Below are positions 9,321 to 17,521 of a stretch of DNA of 64,000 nt, piece after piece. Position 1 is the stretch's first letter. Each line of letters begins with the position of its first letter. The stretch lies in contig JAFEBP010000018.1 of the NCBI GenBank assembly GCA_018242605.1, forward strand, positions 1-64,000. The letters run 5' to 3'. Below the pieces are notes generated by a model. The model was not told the origin of the DNA and made no database searches. It saw only the letters and a program-made list of their open reading frames with translations. The translations under genes were made by a program, and so were the position numbers. The stretch is from Planctomycetota bacterium. GTDB lineage: Bacteria > Planctomycetota > Phycisphaerae > Phycisphaerales > UBA1924.

Positions 9321-9614
9321 ATGACCTGGCTCTACAAAACCTGGCTGCGGATACTCGCCCTGCTCCTTGGCGCGACTCTGACCGTGATCGCGCTGGTATC
9401 GCTCGCGGCGGCGCCGGTATGGCCGGTGCTGGGAGTGACGATGGCGGCCGTGGCGCTGGTGTGGAAGGGAGCGATCGCTCCAAGAATCACGCATGCGTCC
9501 TGCCTTCAGTGCGGAGAGAGCGTCAAGGGCCTCCCACACGGGCAGTACGGCGTGATCTGCGGCAACTGCGGCGCGATCAACGAGCAACTGGCCGACGAAA
9601 GCACGACGGTCTAA
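9321..9614 (+). CDS. Small membrane protein with C-terminal zinc ribbon
   Basis: 97 residues. Two hydrophobic helices (about 8-30 and 32-50) are followed by a cytoplasmic-type tail carrying CLQCGES ... CGNCGAI, a four-cysteine zinc-ribbon pattern. AAAGGAA lies about 13 nt upstream. It is 28 nt downstream of fabH and probably co-transcribed. No named family recognised; a similar layout is seen in the protein at 24547. Confidence 0.65.
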   Translation: MTWLYKTWLRILALLLGATLTVIALVSLAAAPVWPVLGVTMAAVALVWKGAIAPRITHASCLQCGESVKGLPHGQYGVICGNCGAINEQLADESTTV

Positions 9615-9957
9615 TCGCGCTCGGCGGTTGCCGGAACAGGCCCGTGTTCACGAGGCCTCGATATTCAATATGCTGATGCCCAAGGGATCACCGGCTCACG
9701 CCTGCGTAGCTTCTCTGTGACCATCCCTTCGGCAGGGTGAGCAATACTGCCTATTCGGATGAGTTACCGTCGCGTGGGTTGTCACGCGCACACACCCAAA
9801 CCGCAGCCGCGAGCGGGGAACTCAGTCGTGTAGCGTTGGGTATTTGCCCTGATGGCACGCCGTTGCGTTCTAGAACCCGAGAGAGGCAACCGATAGGTTC
9901 CGCGGAGCTCTTAGCTCCATCGCGGGACCACGGCAACAGCGACACGGTCGCACCATT
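9615..9957. other. Intergenic stretch upstream of the hybrid histidine kinase
   Basis: 343 bp with no supported gene. A GTG-started open frame at 9737-10009 overlaps the kinase N-terminus and has biased, low-information composition. I saw no clear promoter or terminator. It presumably contains the kinase promoter. Confidence 0.45.
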
Positions 9958-12900
9958 ATGGAATCGAACGGCAGAATACCAACTCGCGGCGCACGCAGTA
10001 TGTGGGTGACGCTGGCGATCATCGCGACTGTGGCATTTCTGCTTGAGATGCTGGTGATGCAGATGCTGCCGGCGCTCAACGGGCTCGTCAGCCAGACTAC
10101 AAGCAACCTGATCGACTCCGCGAGCGTCGGGCTGATAGTGGCGCCGCTGGTCGCGGTGCTCGTCTTGCGGCGGCATCCGCGGGGCCGCGGCGACATTGGG
10201 GCGGGGATCCGCGGCCGCCGGGGAAGGGCCGCGGCGGGGGGAGTGCTCGTCCTGGGGCTGGCGGTGGCCTGCCTGGGAGCGTGCCTCGCGGAACGGAGCG
10301 CCTGCGACATGGATGACGCGCGATTCGCGCGGATCAGCGAACGCCTCAACCGCGAGGTGCAGCGGCGTTTCAACATCTTCGCGTACGGCCTGCGGGGCTC
10401 TCGTGGGCTGTGGCCCGCCAGCAAATCGGTGGAACGCGGCGAGTTCGCTGAGATGGTCGCGAGCCGCGACCTGACGCGGGACTTCCCGGGCGCGATGGGG
10501 ATCGGGTTCATCCGGCGGGTGAAACGAGAGGACCTGTCGACGTTCCTGGCTGCGACCCGCGCCGACGGCGCCCCCGAGTTCCGGATCACGTCCGAGGGAG
10601 AAGCGGATGAACTCTACATCACCGAGTTCATCGAGCCGCTCAAGGACAACCTGATGTCGCAAGGACTCGATATCGCGAACGATCCGGTGCGACGCTCGGC
10701 GGCGGACCGTGCGATGCTGACGGGCGAGCCCACGCTCACGGAACCGATCACGCTGGTTCAGCCGCCGGGCGAGGGACCGGGATTCCTGAATCTCCTCCCG
10801 GTATACCGGAAGCACGCCGTCACGGACACCCCGCGGGCACGCAGGGAGGCGCTCGAAGGCTGGGTGTACATGCCCATCCTTGCGTCGCGCACGCTGAATG
10901 GGGCCAACGAATCGGTGGGCGGAGAGGTGGACTTTGACGTATTCAACGGCACGGAGTTAACTCCACAGAACCTCATCTACAGCGTCGACGGAGATGCCGG
11001 ATCTCACACCGGGGCAAGTAATAGCGATGATCACAACCTGGCGACCGCAAAGATCAACATCGGGGGACAGACCTGGACGATCACGACCCGGGTGACGGAT
11101 AAGTTCGTGCGTGCGACACGGGCGGTAGTGTGGGGAGCGGGGGGCGGTGGCGTGCTGATGTCCCTTCTGAGCGCTTGGCTGGTGCTGGCGCTCGCGAACA
11201 CGGCCAATCGCGCCAGGTCAATCGCGGACGCTGCAACGAGCGATCTGCGTGCGCAGACGGAGGAGCTCGAGCGGCTTGCCCTCGTGGTGCGTGAAACTCG
11301 GAACCTCGTGGTGATCACCGGCGCCGACGGTCGAATCACGTGGGTGAATCCGGCGTTCGAGGCCAAGACCGGGTACACGCTGGCCGAAGTCCGCGGTCAC
11401 AAACCCGGGCCGCTGCTGCAGTTCGAAAGGACCGATCCTCGGAAGGTACAGCACGTGCGAGAACTGCTCGCCGCAGGGCTCCCCTGCCAGTTTGAGATAC
11501 TGAATCGTGGTAAGAGCGGGAACGAGTACTGGTTGGACGTGCAGATTCAACCTCTGGCGATCGACCCGGGAACGGGAAGACCGAGCGGCTTCATCGCGGT
11601 GGAGTCCGACGTGACCGAACAGGTGCGCATGCGCGAGCAAATGCGGCGTGTGACTGAGCGGTTCGACCGAGCGGTGTCGGGCTCCAGCGACGCGCTCTGG
11701 GAATACACGCCGAGCACGGAAGAGGTTTGGTACTCGGATCGGTTCATCGAGATGCTGGGCGAATCCAGCCAGAACTTCCCGGCGACCGCGGCGTCGTGGC
11801 GGGACAGACTGCACCCCGACGACAAGAGCCGTGTCCTCGCCGCGCTGCGAGATCACCTTGTAGCCGGCGCACCGTACGACGTTGAGTACCGGTTGCGGTG
11901 CGCGTCGGGAGAATACCGGTGGTTCCGCACGCGGGGCAACTCGGAACGCGATGCGAACGGGCGGGCGCTGGTGACCGCCGGATCGTTGTGCGACACGACG
12001 GACCGCAAGCAGATGGAAGCGCAGATGGCCGCGGCCGCCGCGGCGCTCGAGGAAGCGCAGGCGATCGCGCGATCCGGCAGTTGGTCGTATGACCTTGCGA
12101 CACGGAAAGTGACATGGTCAAAGCAGATCTACCGCCTGTTCGGACGCCGCGAGGCCGACGGCCCGCCGGATTTCGCGGGAATGCTGTCTGACTACTCCGA
12201 ACAGAGCGCCATGGTGCTGGACGAAGCGGTGCGGGCGGCGGCGTCGAAAGGCACGCATTACAGCCTCGTGATGCGGACGGCCGGCAAGGCCCCCGATGTT
12301 CGGTATGTGCGGGGCGAGGGGCGAGCGAGATTCGACGCCGCAGGTCGGATCGTGGCGCTATTCGGGACGGTCACGGACGTAACCACCGAAGTAGAACGGG
12401 AGATGGCGCTCCAGGAAGCGAGGGCGGTGGCCGAAGCGGCGAACCGGGCCAAGAGCGAGTTCCTGGCGAACATGAGCCATGAGATCCGCACGCCCATGAC
12501 GGCGATCCTGGGCTTCGCCGATCTGCTGGCCGACGACGGGGACGTCATGAAGGCACCGCAGCGTCGGCGAGAAGCGATCACCACCATCAAGCGCAACGGC
12601 CAGCACCTCCTGGAGATCATCAACGACATCCTTGACATCTCGAAGATCGAGGCCGGGAAAATGACCGTGGAGTCCATTGCCACCGACCCTGCGCAGATCG
12701 TGGAGGATGTGATCTCGCTCATGCGCGTGCGTGCCGAGGCCAAGGGCATCCGCCTCGAACACACGTACACGTCGAAGCTGCCCCGCTCGTTCCGGTGCGA
12801 TCCGGTGCGCCTCAAGCAGGTTCTGGTGAACCTCGTGGGCAACGCGATCAAGTTCACCGAGGTCGGCGGGGTGACGATCAGGGTGGGCTCGGAACGCGTT

Positions 12901-13698
12901 GACACGGGGCACACGCAAGTGCGGTTCGATGTCGCCGACACCGGCGTAGGCATGAGCGACGAACAGGCAGCACGGCTCTTCCGACCATTCTCCCAGGCGG
13001 ACGAGACGATGGCCCGCCGATTCGGCGGAACCGGCCTGGGGCTCACCATCGCCAGACGGCTGACAGCCATGCTCGGCGGCGACATCACTGTCAAGAGCGA
13101 GCAGGGCAGGGGGAGCGTGTTCACCGCAACGATTGCGGTGGACGAGGATTCCGCGAGGGAATCAAACCTGTGGGTGCCCGAGGCCCGCGGTGACAGACCG
13201 GCGAGCGTGGCCGGCTTGGAGCAAACAGAAGAAGGCGGGGCCAAGCCCCTCCAGGGCGCCCGGCTCCTGCTGGCGGAGGACGGACCGGACAACCAACGGC
13301 TCCTGGCGTTTCACCTGCGCAAGGCCGGGGCCGTGGTGACAATCGTCGAAAATGGTCGAAAGGCGATCGAAGCGCTGACGATCGGCGGCGATATTGAGTC
13401 GCCGGTAAGAGATCCGGCGCCGTTCGACCTGATCCTGATGGACATGCAGATGCCGGAGATGGATGGGTATGCGGCGACCTCTCGGCTGCGGGCTCTGAAC
13501 TGCCGCGTGCCCGTCATTGCTCTCACCGCGCACGCCATGGCGGGCGACCGGGAGAAATGTGTTGGGGCTGGCTGCGATGACTACGCGACCAAGCCGATTG
13601 ACCGCAAGGTGCTGATCGACACCTGCGTGCGGTGGGCCGCGTGGAACACCAACAAGGCGCCAGCGAAGCCGGTCGGTAAAGAGTCGGCCCGGGCCTGA
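9958..13698 (+). CDS. Hybrid sensor histidine kinase (CHASE-PAS-PAS-PAS-HisKA-HATPase-REC)
   Basis: 1246 residues. Membrane helices lie at about 15-37, 45-65, 92-112 and 390-417. An extracytoplasmic CHASE-like sensor occupies about 120-380. Three PAS/PAC repeats follow (from about 438, 563 and 697). Then come HisKA with phospho-acceptor His841 in NMSHEIRTPM, a HATPase domain (N box near 957, LVNLVGNAIKFTE; G-box DTGVGMSDEQ) and a receiver domain with Asp1162 in LMDMQMPEMDG. CHASE domains sense small extracellular ligands. The built-in receiver suggests a phosphorelay, but no Hpt or output response regulator is adjacent, so the output partner is elsewhere. Confidence 0.9.
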   Translation: MESNGRIPTRGARSMWVTLAIIATVAFLLEMLVMQMLPALNGLVSQTTSNLIDSASVGLIVAPLVAVLVLRRHPRGRGDIGAGIRGRRGRAAAGGVLVLGLAVACLGACLAERSACDMDDARFARISERLNREVQRRFNIFAYGLRGSRGLWPASKSVERGEFAEMVASRDLTRDFPGAMGIGFIRRVKREDLSTFLAATRADGAPEFRITSEGEADELYITEFIEPLKDNLMSQGLDIANDPVRRSAADRAMLTGEPTLTEPITLVQPPGEGPGFLNLLPVYRKHAVTDTPRARREALEGWVYMPILASRTLNGANESVGGEVDFDVFNGTELTPQNLIYSVDGDAGSHTGASNSDDHNLATAKINIGGQTWTITTRVTDKFVRATRAVVWGAGGGGVLMSLLSAWLVLALANTANRARSIADAATSDLRAQTEELERLALVVRETRNLVVITGADGRITWVNPAFEAKTGYTLAEVRGHKPGPLLQFERTDPRKVQHVRELLAAGLPCQFEILNRGKSGNEYWLDVQIQPLAIDPGTGRPSGFIAVESDVTEQVRMREQMRRVTERFDRAVSGSSDALWEYTPSTEEVWYSDRFIEMLGESSQNFPATAASWRDRLHPDDKSRVLAALRDHLVAGAPYDVEYRLRCASGEYRWFRTRGNSERDANGRALVTAGSLCDTTDRKQMEAQMAAAAAALEEAQAIARSGSWSYDLATRKVTWSKQIYRLFGRREADGPPDFAGMLSDYSEQSAMVLDEAVRAAASKGTHYSLVMRTAGKAPDVRYVRGEGRARFDAAGRIVALFGTVTDVTTEVEREMALQEARAVAEAANRAKSEFLANMSHEIRTPMTAILGFADLLADDGDVMKAPQRRREAITTIKRNGQHLLEIINDILDISKIEAGKMTVESIATDPAQIVEDVISLMRVRAEAKGIRLEHTYTSKLPRSFRCDPVRLKQVLVNLVGNAIKFTEVGGVTIRVGSERVDTGHTQVRFDVADTGVGMSDEQAARLFRPFSQADETMARRFGGTGLGLTIARRLTAMLGGDITVKSEQGRGSVFTATIAVDEDSARESNLWVPEARGDRPASVAGLEQTEEGGAKPLQGARLLLAEDGPDNQRLLAFHLRKAGAVVTIVENGRKAIEALTIGGDIESPVRDPAPFDLILMDMQMPEMDGYAATSRLRALNCRVPVIALTAHAMAGDREKCVGAGCDDYATKPIDRKVLIDTCVRWAAWNTNKAPAKPVGKESARA

Positions 13699-13754
13699 TC
13701 CAAGGGTGTCGGGCCGCTCGTAACCGGAAGGGAAACCGCCTACCATGGACCCTC

Positions 13755-14165
13755 ATGACCGGCGTTTTCGCAACTCTTGCCTCAACGGAACTTTCGTCGT
13801 ATCTGCCGATCTCATTGATCCTGCTGATGGGGGTCGGGTTCGGCGTGATGAACGTGGTCGCCAGCCAGGTGATTGGTCCGCGCCGCGCCGGCGCCACAAA
13901 GGGCCAGACGTACGAATCGGGCATGAACCCCGTCGGCACCGCCCGCAAGCGGTTCAATGTGCGGTTCTACCTGATCGCGATGGTTTTCCTGGTCTTTGAC
14001 GTTGAAATCATCTTCCTGTACCCCTGGGCCGTCACGTTCCCGAACATCGCGCCTTACCCGCACCAGGAAGGGCTCGTCTGGCTGGGCCGGATCCTGTTCT
14101 TCCTGTTCACCACCGTGGTCGCGTATGTCTACGGCTTCCGCAAGGGCGTGTTCAAGTTTGATTGA
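13755..14165 (+). CDS. nuoA: NADH-quinone oxidoreductase subunit A
   Basis: 136 residues with three membrane helices. The diagnostic segments are present: YESGMNPVGTARKRFNVRFY and LIAMVFLVFDVEIIFLYPW, which carry the conserved acidic residues of NuoA. It is a membrane-arm subunit of respiratory complex I. The gene stands alone: no nuoB or other nuo gene follows, and the next gene is a DUF2752 protein whose start overlaps this stop. GGAAGGGA at 13726-13733 is the nearest ribosome site and is rather distant; a nearby ATG at 13745 is in another frame. Confidence 0.93.
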   Translation: MTGVFATLASTELSSYLPISLILLMGVGFGVMNVVASQVIGPRRAGATKGQTYESGMNPVGTARKRFNVRFYLIAMVFLVFDVEIIFLYPWAVTFPNIAPYPHQEGLVWLGRILFFLFTTVVAYVYGFRKGVFKFD

Positions 14166-14619
14166 ATCGGCCGTAACGGCTCGCTCGAGCGGCAACTCCG
14201 TCTCGCCGGCCGCGAGAATCGGAGCGGCGGTGGTCGCGATTGGTTGTCTGGCGGTGCTGACGCTGGCGGCGTATTTGCAACCCAGTTCGGCGGGGCACGG
14301 TACACACACCCAACTGGGAATGCCCCCGTGCGGCTGGGTCATGGCGTTTAACAGACCGTGCCCCACCTGCGGGATGACTACCTCGTTCTCGTACGCGGCG
14401 CACATGCGGTTATGGTCGTCGTTCGTAGCGCAGCCGGCAGGGTGCCTACTGGCGGTGCTGACGGCGTCCGGTTTCTGGGCGGCGGTTCACGTTGCAGCCA
14501 CGGGGTCGGCCTTGGGCGGCCTTCTGGCGCGTATCCTTCGGCCCGCGGTGCTGTGGCCGGCTCTTGTGGTGCTGGTCGCGGCGTGGGGTTATAAGATCGT
14601 GACGTGGAACAACGGCTGA
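14158..14619 (+). CDS. DUF2752 family membrane protein
   Basis: About 153 residues if it begins at TTG 14158 inside the end of nuoA (AGGG 11 nt upstream); other starts are possible. Three hydrophobic helices surround the DUF2752 hallmark CGWVMAFNRPCPTCGMTTSF, with its conserved PCPTCGMT cysteine motif. The family is widespread in Bacteroidetes and Planctomycetes and its function is unknown. The overlap with nuoA suggests co-transcription. Confidence 0.75.
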   Translation: MIESAVTARSSGNSVSPAARIGAAVVAIGCLAVLTLAAYLQPSSAGHGTHTQLGMPPCGWVMAFNRPCPTCGMTTSFSYAAHMRLWSSFVAQPAGCLLAVLTASGFWAAVHVAATGSALGGLLARILRPAVLWPALVVLVAAWGYKIVTWNNG

Positions 14620-14646
14620 CCGCCGACCTTGGGAACCCAGACGCTG

Positions 14647-15354
14647 ATGTCCAACGACCACACCATTTTGGAAACGAAACGCGGTATCCCGACTTGGGGG
14701 CGCCCCGCGACCGTCGCACTCGTTTCGTTGTTAACCTGCGGCGCAATGCCCGGTTGCACCACCATCGGCTTCATGGCCGAGTCCTATCGCAAGGACAGCA
14801 CTCATGAGATCAAGGCGGAGTACACCGGGCTGGCGGGCAAGTCGTTCGCGGTGGTGGTGTCGGCGGACCGGCTGATCCAGGCTGACCACCCCGGGCTGAT
14901 CGACCGGTTGACTAAGCAGATCACGACGCGTCTGTGCGAATCAAAGAATGTGCCGCGGGCGGGAGGTTACGTGCCTGCGGAAAAGGTCCTGCGGTTCACG
15001 TACGACAACCCCGGGTGGGCCGCCAAGCCATTCTCTGAACTCGCCAAGAACCTCGGCGGCGTCGACCGACTGGTCTACATCGAGATCACGGAGTACCGGC
15101 TGAACGAGCCGGGCAACGCGTACGAGTGGGATGGATTGGCCGCGGCGACGGTGTCCGTTGTGGAATCCGAGTCGGCCACACCGGATGAGTTCGCGTTCCA
15201 AAAGAGCGTCTCGGTGAAGTTTCCCGATACCAAGGGATTCACGCCGGCCTCTCTGACTCAATCGGCCGTCACCACCGTGCTTGCTTCTCGCGTGGTGGAC
15301 CGCGCCAGTTGGCTCTTCTACGACCACCAGGAGCCGTACTACCCCAAGTACTGA
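14647..15354 (+). CDS. Putative lipoprotein, tandem paralogue A
   Basis: 235 residues from ATG 14647 (an upstream TTG at 14629 is also in frame). The N-terminus has a hydrophobic stretch ending in AMPGC, a lipobox-like site, so it is probably a lipoprotein. The mature part has a predicted alternating alpha/beta fold (SFAVVVSADR ... LVYIEITEYRL) and ends in WLFYDHQEPYYPKY. Layout and motif order match the next gene (VFVDDRANR ... MIYVTVDSFTL ... ELFYSHVTDR), so the two look like diverged duplicates. Function unknown. Confidence 0.6.
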   Translation: MSNDHTILETKRGIPTWGRPATVALVSLLTCGAMPGCTTIGFMAESYRKDSTHEIKAEYTGLAGKSFAVVVSADRLIQADHPGLIDRLTKQITTRLCESKNVPRAGGYVPAEKVLRFTYDNPGWAAKPFSELAKNLGGVDRLVYIEITEYRLNEPGNAYEWDGLAAATVSVVESESATPDEFAFQKSVSVKFPDTKGFTPASLTQSAVTTVLASRVVDRASWLFYDHQEPYYPKY

Positions 15355-15421
15355 TCCCATCCGACGACTGACGCGCGATCCCGCCCGGGATGCGCCGCTC
15401 GCTCTTCTGACCGCCGCACTC

Positions 15422-16081
15422 ATGAGCACCTCATCCATGCCACGTCTTCTCGCGATCTCGTTCCTCGCCGGCGCGTTGATGGGGGGCTGCAATATCGTCG
15501 CGCCGGCCGTGGTGCTGCTGCACGGGCCGGAGCGTACCAAAGCCGAGTACACGCTGGACGAGAAGCGCCCCACAGTGGTCTTCGTTGATGATAGAGCGAA
15601 CCGCCTCTCACGCCGCTCGCTGCGGTTGACGATCGCCAAGACGGCCCAGGACCTGCTGCTGAAGGAGGGCGATCTCAAGGTCATCATCGACGCCAAGGCG
15701 CCGCTGACGCGTGTGAGCGGGGAGACAGCGGACCAGCCGATGGACATGGCGACGCTGGGACGCGAGGTCAGCGCGGAAGTCATGATCTACGTGACCGTCG
15801 ACAGTTTCACGCTCTCCGCGGACGGCACGACCTACGAGCCCACGGCGGTCCTGCGGATCAAGGTGATCGACTGCGTCAACTCCCCCGCTCGCCTGTGGCC
15901 CGAAGAGGCGGAGGGCAAGACCATCACGGTCAAGGTTCCCACTCGTCAAGGCACGAACCCCAAGAACGGCACCGAGGCGGCGCAGGGAATGGACAAACTC
16001 GCGTCGGAGTGCGGACGGTCTGTGGCTGAGCTGTTCTACAGCCACGTCACCGACCGGCGGGTCAACGACACCAACAACTGA
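15422..16081 (+). CDS. Putative lipoprotein, tandem paralogue B
   Basis: 219 residues from ATG 15422; a second ATG at 15437 is also possible. The signal peptide ends in the lipobox LMGGC. The mature part follows the same order of motifs as the preceding gene: AEYTLDEKRPTVVFVDD, then EVMIYVTVDSFTL, then VAELFYSHVTDR near the C-terminus. No recognised domain. The small spacing to neighbours suggests one transcription unit with the glycosyltransferase-like gene. Confidence 0.62.
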   Translation: MSTSSMPRLLAISFLAGALMGGCNIVAPAVVLLHGPERTKAEYTLDEKRPTVVFVDDRANRLSRRSLRLTIAKTAQDLLLKEGDLKVIIDAKAPLTRVSGETADQPMDMATLGREVSAEVMIYVTVDSFTLSADGTTYEPTAVLRIKVIDCVNSPARLWPEEAEGKTITVKVPTRQGTNPKNGTEAAQGMDKLASECGRSVAELFYSHVTDRRVNDTNN

Positions 16082-16087
16082 TCGCAC

Positions 16088-17038
16088 GTGAGAATCCTGC
16101 ACGTACTGAACTTGACAGACAAGGGCGGCACCGACGCCGCGGCTTGGCTGTGCGCCGCGACCATCGCGGATTCGCCCCGTCATTCGCACCGGGTGCTGTT
16201 GCTGGGAACAGCGGCCGCTGAACAACGGGTGGCGGTTTTGGGCCTGCGGGTGCACGGGCGTGTGTGCCCGCCGCGGCTGGGCCCATGGCCGGCGGCGAAC
16301 CCGATCATGGCGGTGCTGCGGTCGTGGAATCGCGGGACGGCGTTCCAACGGATCCAGATGTGGGACTGTCTGGCGACGATGTGCCGGACCATCGCGCGAT
16401 GGTCGGCCACTTCGGTGTGCTTCGTCGACACGCGGACGGGCAGGATCGAGGAAGTGGGCAAGAGCGAGGGCATGTTACCGGCGGTGGTTTCGCACGTGCC
16501 TCCCAGCATCGGGACTCGAGCAGAGGTCAGGCGCCGGCTTGGAATCGCGTTAGACGAACGCGTTGTGCTGGGTCTGGGGCATTCGCCTCACGACACCGAC
16601 GCACACCTGCTGGCAGAGGTGGTGGGAATTCTGAACGTCGCCGGCGTGACCGCAACGGCTCTGACGCCGAAAGGGTCTCGCTTCGAAACGCGGGCAATTC
16701 GCCACGCACGGGAGGGCTACCTCAAACGGCTGGTGGTGAGCGATGAGCCGATGCCCGCGCTGTTGGCGGCGGCGGACGTCGCGCTCCACGTGCCGGTCAA
16801 TGCTGAGCTGACGTTCGCTCGGGGCCTATTCGAGAGCGTTGCCAGTGCCGCGGGCGTCGCGACGGTGAGGCCGGCGGGGGCGGATGAAGCAAGATCGTCG
16901 ACGCTGGCAACCCGCTGCTTGAAGGTGCTTGAGAGCGGTGCGGCGCCGGCGGGGTCAGGCGAGGCGGCAAATGCGCCGGCAAAGATCATTGAGTTCTGGA
17001 ATGCCCACGAGGATGTTGGCGAGGCTGTCACCGCATGA
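16088..17038 (+). CDS. Glycosyltransferase-like protein (GT-B, GT4 type)
   Basis: 316 residues from GTG 16088, 6 nt after the previous stop. MRILHVLNLTDKGGTDAAAW resembles the N-terminal strand and loop of GT4 glycosyltransferases. The second half (RRRLGIALDERVVLGLGHSP ... LAAADVALHVPVNAELTF) resembles the nucleotide-sugar half of GT-B enzymes. The family's EX7E-type C-terminal motif is degenerate (ELTFARGLFE) and the protein is short, so activity is uncertain. It overlaps the phosphatase gene by ATGA. Confidence 0.55.
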   Translation: MRILHVLNLTDKGGTDAAAWLCAATIADSPRHSHRVLLLGTAAAEQRVAVLGLRVHGRVCPPRLGPWPAANPIMAVLRSWNRGTAFQRIQMWDCLATMCRTIARWSATSVCFVDTRTGRIEEVGKSEGMLPAVVSHVPPSIGTRAEVRRRLGIALDERVVLGLGHSPHDTDAHLLAEVVGILNVAGVTATALTPKGSRFETRAIRHAREGYLKRLVVSDEPMPALLAAADVALHVPVNAELTFARGLFESVASAAGVATVRPAGADEARSSTLATRCLKVLESGAAPAGSGEAANAPAKIIEFWNAHEDVGEAVTA

Positions 17039-17517
17039 GCGAGAATCAAACCGGCGTTCTGTTTGTCTGTCTGGGGAACATCTGCCGATCGCCGCTGGCG
17101 AAAGCGCTCTTCATCGATCACGCACGGCGGGCGAATCGTCTGGACCAGTTCCGGATCGACTCGTGCGGGCTGGGAGGTTGGCACGCCGGCGGTCCCGCGG
17201 ACCCCAGGACCGTCCAGATCGCGGCGGCGAATGGGATCGAACTGGTTCACACGGCTCGGCAGGTGCACCGTGGCGACGCGACCGCGTTTGACCTTCTGAT
17301 CGCGATGGATCAGAACAACGTGAGGGGCCTGCTGGAGCTCGGTATGCCTGCGGAGAAGGTCAAACTCATGCGATCGTTCGATCCGTCTGTGCGCGGCCCC
17401 GCGCCCGATGTGCCCGACCCGTATTACGGGGGCGAGGAGGGTTTCCGGCACATGTACGAGATGCTCCACCGGGCGTGTGGGGGCTTGCTGGCGCACCTGA
17501 CTTCGCTGCGGTCGTAA
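17035..17517 (+). CDS. Low-molecular-weight protein-tyrosine phosphatase
   Basis: 160 residues, ATGA overlap with the upstream gene. The P-loop VCLGNICRSP places nucleophile Cys12 and Arg18, and general acid Asp128 lies in DPYYGG, so the active site is complete. LMW-PTPs are often paired with exopolysaccharide tyrosine kinases, or act as arsenate-reductase-like enzymes. The glycosyltransferase-like neighbour favours a surface-polysaccharide link (inference). Confidence 0.9.
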   Translation: MSENQTGVLFVCLGNICRSPLAKALFIDHARRANRLDQFRIDSCGLGGWHAGGPADPRTVQIAAANGIELVHTARQVHRGDATAFDLLIAMDQNNVRGLLELGMPAEKVKLMRSFDPSVRGPAPDVPDPYYGGEEGFRHMYEMLHRACGGLLAHLTSLRS

Positions 17518-17521
17518 GAGA

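Noticed and set aside
9737..10009. GTG-started open frame before the hybrid kinase.
   Set aside because: It overlaps the kinase start, has no ribosome site and a random-looking composition.
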